Source: Acidianus hospitalis (GTDB lineage Archaea > Thermoproteota > Thermoprotei_A > Sulfolobales > Sulfolobaceae). From it: a stretch of DNA of 35,488 bases. A model generated the notes under the pieces. It was not told the origin of the DNA. It searched no databases and saw only the letters and a program-made list of their open reading frames with translations. Location of the stretch: assembly GCA_003086435.1 (NCBI GenBank), contig QEFD01000063.1:1-35488 (forward strand). The letters are read 5' to 3'. The position numbers and the translations under genes were made by a program. Each line of letters opens with the position of its first letter. Position 1 is the stretch's first letter. Positions 32,548 through 35,488 of the stretch are shown one piece after another.

Positions 32548-32991
32548 ATGTCCGATCAGCAAGAGAATAAAGTAGTAATATCTTTGGACGACTTATTAGC
32601 ACAAGCTCAACTCTTAAAGAAACAAATAGATGATCTCTCGGCAGCTAGAGCTGAACTATTAGACTCTGTAGCTTCAATTGAAGCCGCTAAAGCTTCTATA
32701 CAAGAACTAAAAACACAACAAGAGATGTTAGTATCGTCAGATAAGAAAGGATACCTCATGTTTAAGATTAATAATCAACCGCCTCAAAAAGTTCTAGTTT
32801 ATTTAGGCTTATCATATTATGTAGAGGTTGATATGGACACAGCATTAAAAATTTTAGATGACAGGGAAAACGAGCTAAAAGAAGCATCAACAGGGTTAGA
32901 TAAAAAACTTGCAGAGAGTAAAGCGGCGTATGACCAGATAGTAGATATATTAAATCAGATTCAAGCACAAGCCCAACAAAAAGGTGAATAA
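32548..32991 (+). CDS. pfdA: Prefoldin subunit alpha
   Basis: Subunit of the hexameric chaperone that passes unfolded proteins to the thermosome. The 147-residue protein is two coiled-coil arms (about 15-65 and 100-147) around a beta-hairpin pair with KGYLMFKINNQPPQKVLVYLGLSYYVE. It follows rpl18a by six bases. Its stop lies next to the start of ftsY; pfdA-ftsY adjacency is common in Sulfolobales. Confidence 0.95.
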   Translation: MSDQQENKVVISLDDLLAQAQLLKKQIDDLSAARAELLDSVASIEAAKASIQELKTQQEMLVSSDKKGYLMFKINNQPPQKVLVYLGLSYYVEVDMDTALKILDDRENELKEASTGLDKKLAESKAAYDQIVDILNQIQAQAQQKGE

Positions 32992-32992
32992 T

Positions 32993-34112
32993 TTGTTTCG
33001 AAAAGTTAAAAAAGGCTTTTTCTTCCTTTACAGAAAAACTTAGACAAAAAGGAGAGGAAAAATCTGAAGAACCACAACAGACTTTATCGAATTCTACAAC
33101 ACAGCCTGTAACACAAGAAGCCCAAAAACCTTCTTCGCAGATTGAACAAAATGAGCAAAATAGAGTAGAAGAAAAAAAGAACGAAGTGGAGGAAAAAAAG
33201 GAAGAACCTACTAAGGAAAAAGGGAGCATAGGAAGTAAACTAAATATCTTCAATATCTTTAGATATAGGGAAATAAAGGAGGACGACATTGACGACATTA
33301 TTGAAGAGCTTAGAACAGAATTATTAGAAAGTGATGTTAGTCTGGAGGTTACTGATAAAATCCTAGAGGACCTTAAATCATCGTTAATAGGTAAAAAAGT
33401 AAACAGAAGTGAAGATTTAGATGAATTAGTAAAAAAATCATTAAAAAATTCTATAACAGAAATTTTAGAGAAAAACAAGTTTGAAAGGAATTTAATAGAT
33501 GAAATTAAAAAATCCCCCAAACCGTACGTCATAATGTTCTTCGGAGTTAACGGAGTAGGTAAAACTACAACTATTGCAAAAGTTGCATATATGTTAAAAA
33601 AAGCTGGACTTAAAGTAATAGTTTCCGCTTCCGATACTTTTAGAGCTGCAGCTCAAGAACAACTTGCAATACATTGTCAAAAATTAGAAATACCACTAGT
33701 TAAAGGCAAATATGGTGGAGATCCTGCATCTGTAGCCTTTGACGCAATTCAGGCAGCGAAAAGTAGAGGAATAGACGTAGTCCTTATTGACACTGCAGGT
33801 AGAATGCATGTTGACAAGGATTTAACTGAAGAATTGAAAAGAATAGTAAGAATCTCAAAACCCAACTTAAAGTTATTAGTAATAGATGCATTAGCAGGTA
33901 ATGATGCATTAGAGCAAGCAAAGTATTTTGAGAACGTTGTAGATTATGACGGTGTAATATTGACGAAAGTTGACGCTGATGCAAAGGGTGGAGTTGTTTT
34001 ATCTTTAGCGTATGAATTGAAAAAACCAGTAATCTTCCTAGGAACCGGACAGAACTACGACGATTTAATTCCTTTTAGTGTAGATTGGTTTACCGAGAGA
34101 ATTTTTAGTTAA
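32993..34112 (+). CDS. ftsY: Signal recognition particle receptor FtsY, start region apparently frameshifted
   Basis: SRP receptor GTPase that docks ribosome-SRP complexes at the membrane. The NG domain is complete: GVNGVGKTTT (G1), DTFRAAAQEQL, DTAGRMHVD (G3), TKVDADAKGG (G4) and GTGQNYDDL. Coding sequence in the same frame extends from 32997 through an acidic, glutamine-rich A domain, but no ATG, GTG or TTG opens that frame. A GGTGA (32983-32987) lies five bases before a TTG at 32993, which is one base out of frame. Removing one T in 32996-32998 yields MFEKLKKAFSSF and a 372-residue protein. Otherwise an ATT start or the GTG at 33186 must be used. Confidence 0.9.
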
Positions 34113-34144
34113 AGTTAATTTACTCAGTCCTAAAATATGAGTGT

Positions 34145-34321
34145 ATGAATCTACTAGAAAGAATAAAGAAATTGCCAGATGATTGGAAAAGAATAATAAC
34201 TGTTGCTAAAAAGCCAGATAAAGACACCTTCAGCATGTACCTAAAGGTAACACTTATAGTAATGGCTTTCATAGGACTTTTAGCTTACTTGATACAATTA
34301 GTCTTGGCATTTATAATCTGA
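34145..34321 (+). CDS. secE: Preprotein translocase subunit SecE (Sec61 gamma)
   Basis: A 58-residue single-pass protein of the Sec translocon. An amphipathic N-terminal helix (LLERIKKLPDDWKRIITVAKKPD) precedes one membrane helix (LIVMAFIGLLAYLIQLVLAFII). An ATG at 34137 leads straight to a stop, so 34145 is the start; a TATA-like GTTAATTTA about 26 bases upstream suggests an additional promoter. The secE-spt5-L11-L1 order is conserved in archaea. Confidence 0.94.
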   Translation: MNLLERIKKLPDDWKRIITVAKKPDKDTFSMYLKVTLIVMAFIGLLAYLIQLVLAFII

Positions 34322-34330
34322 GGTGAGTTA

Positions 34331-34789
34331 ATGGAATCGAAGATTAGAAACTATTATGCAGTTAAAGTTACTGGAGGACAAGAAGTTAGCGTAGGGCTTA
34401 TGCTTGAGGAGAGAGCTAAAACTAATAATATTCCAGAAATATATTCAATAATTGTACCTCCTGGTCTTAAAGGTTATGTAATAGTTGAGGCTTCTGGACC
34501 TCATGTAGTTAAGTTACTAATTGCTGGCATAAGGCACGTTAGAGGAATAGCTCAAGGACTAGTACCTAAAGACGATATAATAAAGATGGTGTCTAAGAAA
34601 GTTACTGGCCCAACAATAAAGGAAGGAGACCTAGTAGAAGTAGTTTCTGGCCCCTTTAGAGGAATGCAAGCTCAGGTTGTAAAAGTTACTGAAGGAAAGG
34701 GAGAGGTAGTGTTAAATATTTTAGAATCCGCTTTCCCATTACAAGTAACTATACCCGTAGATCAAGTTAAACCCGTGAAAAAAACTTAA
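34331..34789 (+). CDS. spt5: Transcription elongation factor Spt5 (NusG)
   Basis: Binds RNA polymerase's clamp as Spt4/5 and promotes elongation. The 152-residue protein has an NGN domain (about 8-85, with YYAVKVTGGQEVSVGLML and GYVIVEA) and a KOW domain (about 95-150, with EGDLVEVVSGPFRGMQAQV). GGTGA lies five bases before the ATG. The partner Spt4 is not in the window. Confidence 0.96.
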   Translation: MESKIRNYYAVKVTGGQEVSVGLMLEERAKTNNIPEIYSIIVPPGLKGYVIVEASGPHVVKLLIAGIRHVRGIAQGLVPKDDIIKMVSKKVTGPTIKEGDLVEVVSGPFRGMQAQVVKVTEGKGEVVLNILESAFPLQVTIPVDQVKPVKKT

Positions 34790-34801
34790 GGTGATGAATT
34801 C

Positions 34802-35308
34802 ATGCCTAAGAAAACCATAAAAATAGTAGTAGAAGGTGGTAATGTAAAACCTGGACCGCCTTTAGGACCAACGTTATCTCAATTAAAATTAAACGTAGGT
34901 GAGGTAGTTAAAAAGATAAACGAAGCTACTGCACAGTTTAAGGGAATGACAGTACCGGTGACAATAGATGTTGACCTAGATACAAAGGAATTTGAAATAT
35001 CGGTAGGTATACCCACAACTTCTTCTCTATTACTTAAAAAAGCAGGCGCTGAAGCACCTTCTGGAGATCCCGCGCATAAAAAAATTGGAAACGTTAGCTT
35101 AGAGGATATTATAGATGTTGCTATAACAAAGAAACCATCCCTTACTGCAAAAACTCTTAAGGCTGCAGTAAAGTCAATACTAGGAACTGCTAGGCAGATT
35201 GGCTTAACAGTAGATAAAAAGGATCCAAAAGAGCTTATAAATGAGATAGACGAAGGAAAATATGACGAACTTTTTTCAAAATATGAGGAAAAGTGGAATA
35301 AGGCGTAA
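34802..35308 (+). CDS. rpl11: 50S ribosomal protein L11
   Basis: Stalk-base protein that binds the GTPase-associated rRNA. The 168-residue protein has the [15 protein letters not shown] stretch in its N-terminal domain and [22 protein letters not shown] in the rRNA-binding C-terminal domain. The archaeal C-terminal tail ending EEKWNKA is present. A GGTGA lies eight bases before the ATG. Confidence 0.97.
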   Translation: MPKKTIKIVVEGGNVKPGPPLGPTLSQLKLNVGEVVKKINEATAQFKGMTVPVTIDVDLDTKEFEISVGIPTTSSLLLKKAGAEAPSGDPAHKKIGNVSLEDIIDVAITKKPSLTAKTLKAAVKSILGTARQIGLTVDKKDPKELINEIDEGKYDELFSKYEEKWNKA

Positions 35309-35313
35309 TAGTC

Positions 35314-35488
35314 ATGATAGTTCCAAAAGATAATCTAATAGAAGGATTAAAAGAGGCATTATCCGAGAAAAATAATCCTAAAAGAAAATTCACTCAAAGC
35401 GTAGACTTAATAGTAACTTTCAAAGATGTTGACATGAAAAAAGGAGACGTAAAACTTAGGGAAATGGTAGTTTTGCCTAAAATACCAA
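35314..35488 (+). CDS. rpl1: 50S ribosomal protein L1, N-terminal part (partial)
   Basis: The first 58 codons of L1 run off the end of the window. The product starts [16 protein letters not shown] and continues [19 protein letters not shown], as archaeal L1. L1 binds 23S rRNA at the E site and, in archaea, often represses its own operon. Order L11-L1 (normally then P0 and L12) is conserved. Confidence 0.95.
   Translation, partial: MIVPKDNLIEGLKEALSEKNNPKRKFTQSVDLIVTFKDVDMKKGDVKLREMVVLPKIP

Noticed and set aside
32768..33532. A 254-codon minus-strand open frame across pfdA and ftsY
   Set aside because: It is serine/phenylalanine-rich antisense of two conserved genes. Its length arises from the purine-rich A-domain coding sequence of ftsY.

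Overview
The window is a compact piece of a thermoacidophilic crenarchaeal chromosome, almost certainly from the order Sulfolobales. The DNA is AT-rich. The genes include an archaeal replication operon (PCNA, primase small subunit, GINS15), archaeal/eukaryotic-type ribosomal proteins (L44e, S27e, S19e, L39e, L31e, LX/L20a, L11, L1), aIF2-alpha, aIF6, Nop10, prefoldin alpha, Spt5, SecE, AglB and XerA. Many genes have a TATA-like box centred 22-30 bp before the start codon, so the mRNAs are probably leaderless. Genes inside operons instead show GGTGA-type ribosome binding sites. Genus and species cannot be fixed from the sequence alone.

Layout. Positions 1-2912: replication/translation operon (PCNA tail, priS, gins15, rpl44e, rps27e, aif2a, nop10). 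2922-5955: AglB oligosaccharyltransferase and an FAH-fold hydratase, both on the minus strand. 5993-6299: tRNA-Gly and an intron-containing tRNA-Ile. 6403-8198: a molybdate/tungstate-type ABC permease and binding protein with no ATPase gene beside them. 8240-11083: SDR oxidoreductase, TatD-like hydrolase, PduO-type cobalamin adenosyltransferase, ornithine-cyclodeaminase-family enzyme. 11194-13641: an unrecognised two-part protein, a flavodiiron-like metallo-beta-lactamase protein, and XerA. 13638-17009 (minus): radical SAM protein, gamma-carbonic-anhydrase-like protein, NSUN6-like RNA methyltransferase, RFAP synthase. 17050-19416 (plus): an odd ANL ligase, a thioredoxin, an odd ABC ATPase. 19537-24563: glnA, a wHTH/substrate-binding-domain regulator, folE, Xaa-Pro peptidase, moaA. 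24599-28043: zinc ribbon, Bud32/RIO-like kinase overlapping a cysteine-synthase-like gene, TusA/DsrE pair, DUF711 protein. 28093-30309: AbrB-PhoU regulator and nicotinate phosphoribosyltransferase. 30366-35488: translation/secretion operon from S19e to L1 (partial).

Functional threads. Information processing dominates both ends. Cofactor metabolism recurs in the middle: RFAP synthase and FolE (pterin), MoaA with the WtpA/B-like transporter (molybdenum or tungsten), a cobalamin adenosyltransferase, and NaPRTase (NAD). Sulfur handling is represented by TusA, DsrE and the cysteine-synthase-like enzyme.

No CRISPR array, insertion sequence, integrated virus or clear new defence system was seen. 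The most noteworthy observations are: two apparent one-base frameshifts in essential genes (rps19e at a C8 run, ftsY at its start); five divergent gene pairs whose leaderless promoters interleave or share one TATA box within 33-56 bp; a kinase gene overlapping a cysteine-synthase-like gene whose active-site loop is altered; a cysteine-free DsrE beside TusA; and an ANL ligase and an ABC ATPase in one operon that both lack normally conserved catalytic residues. Every gap between genes is shorter than 300 bp.
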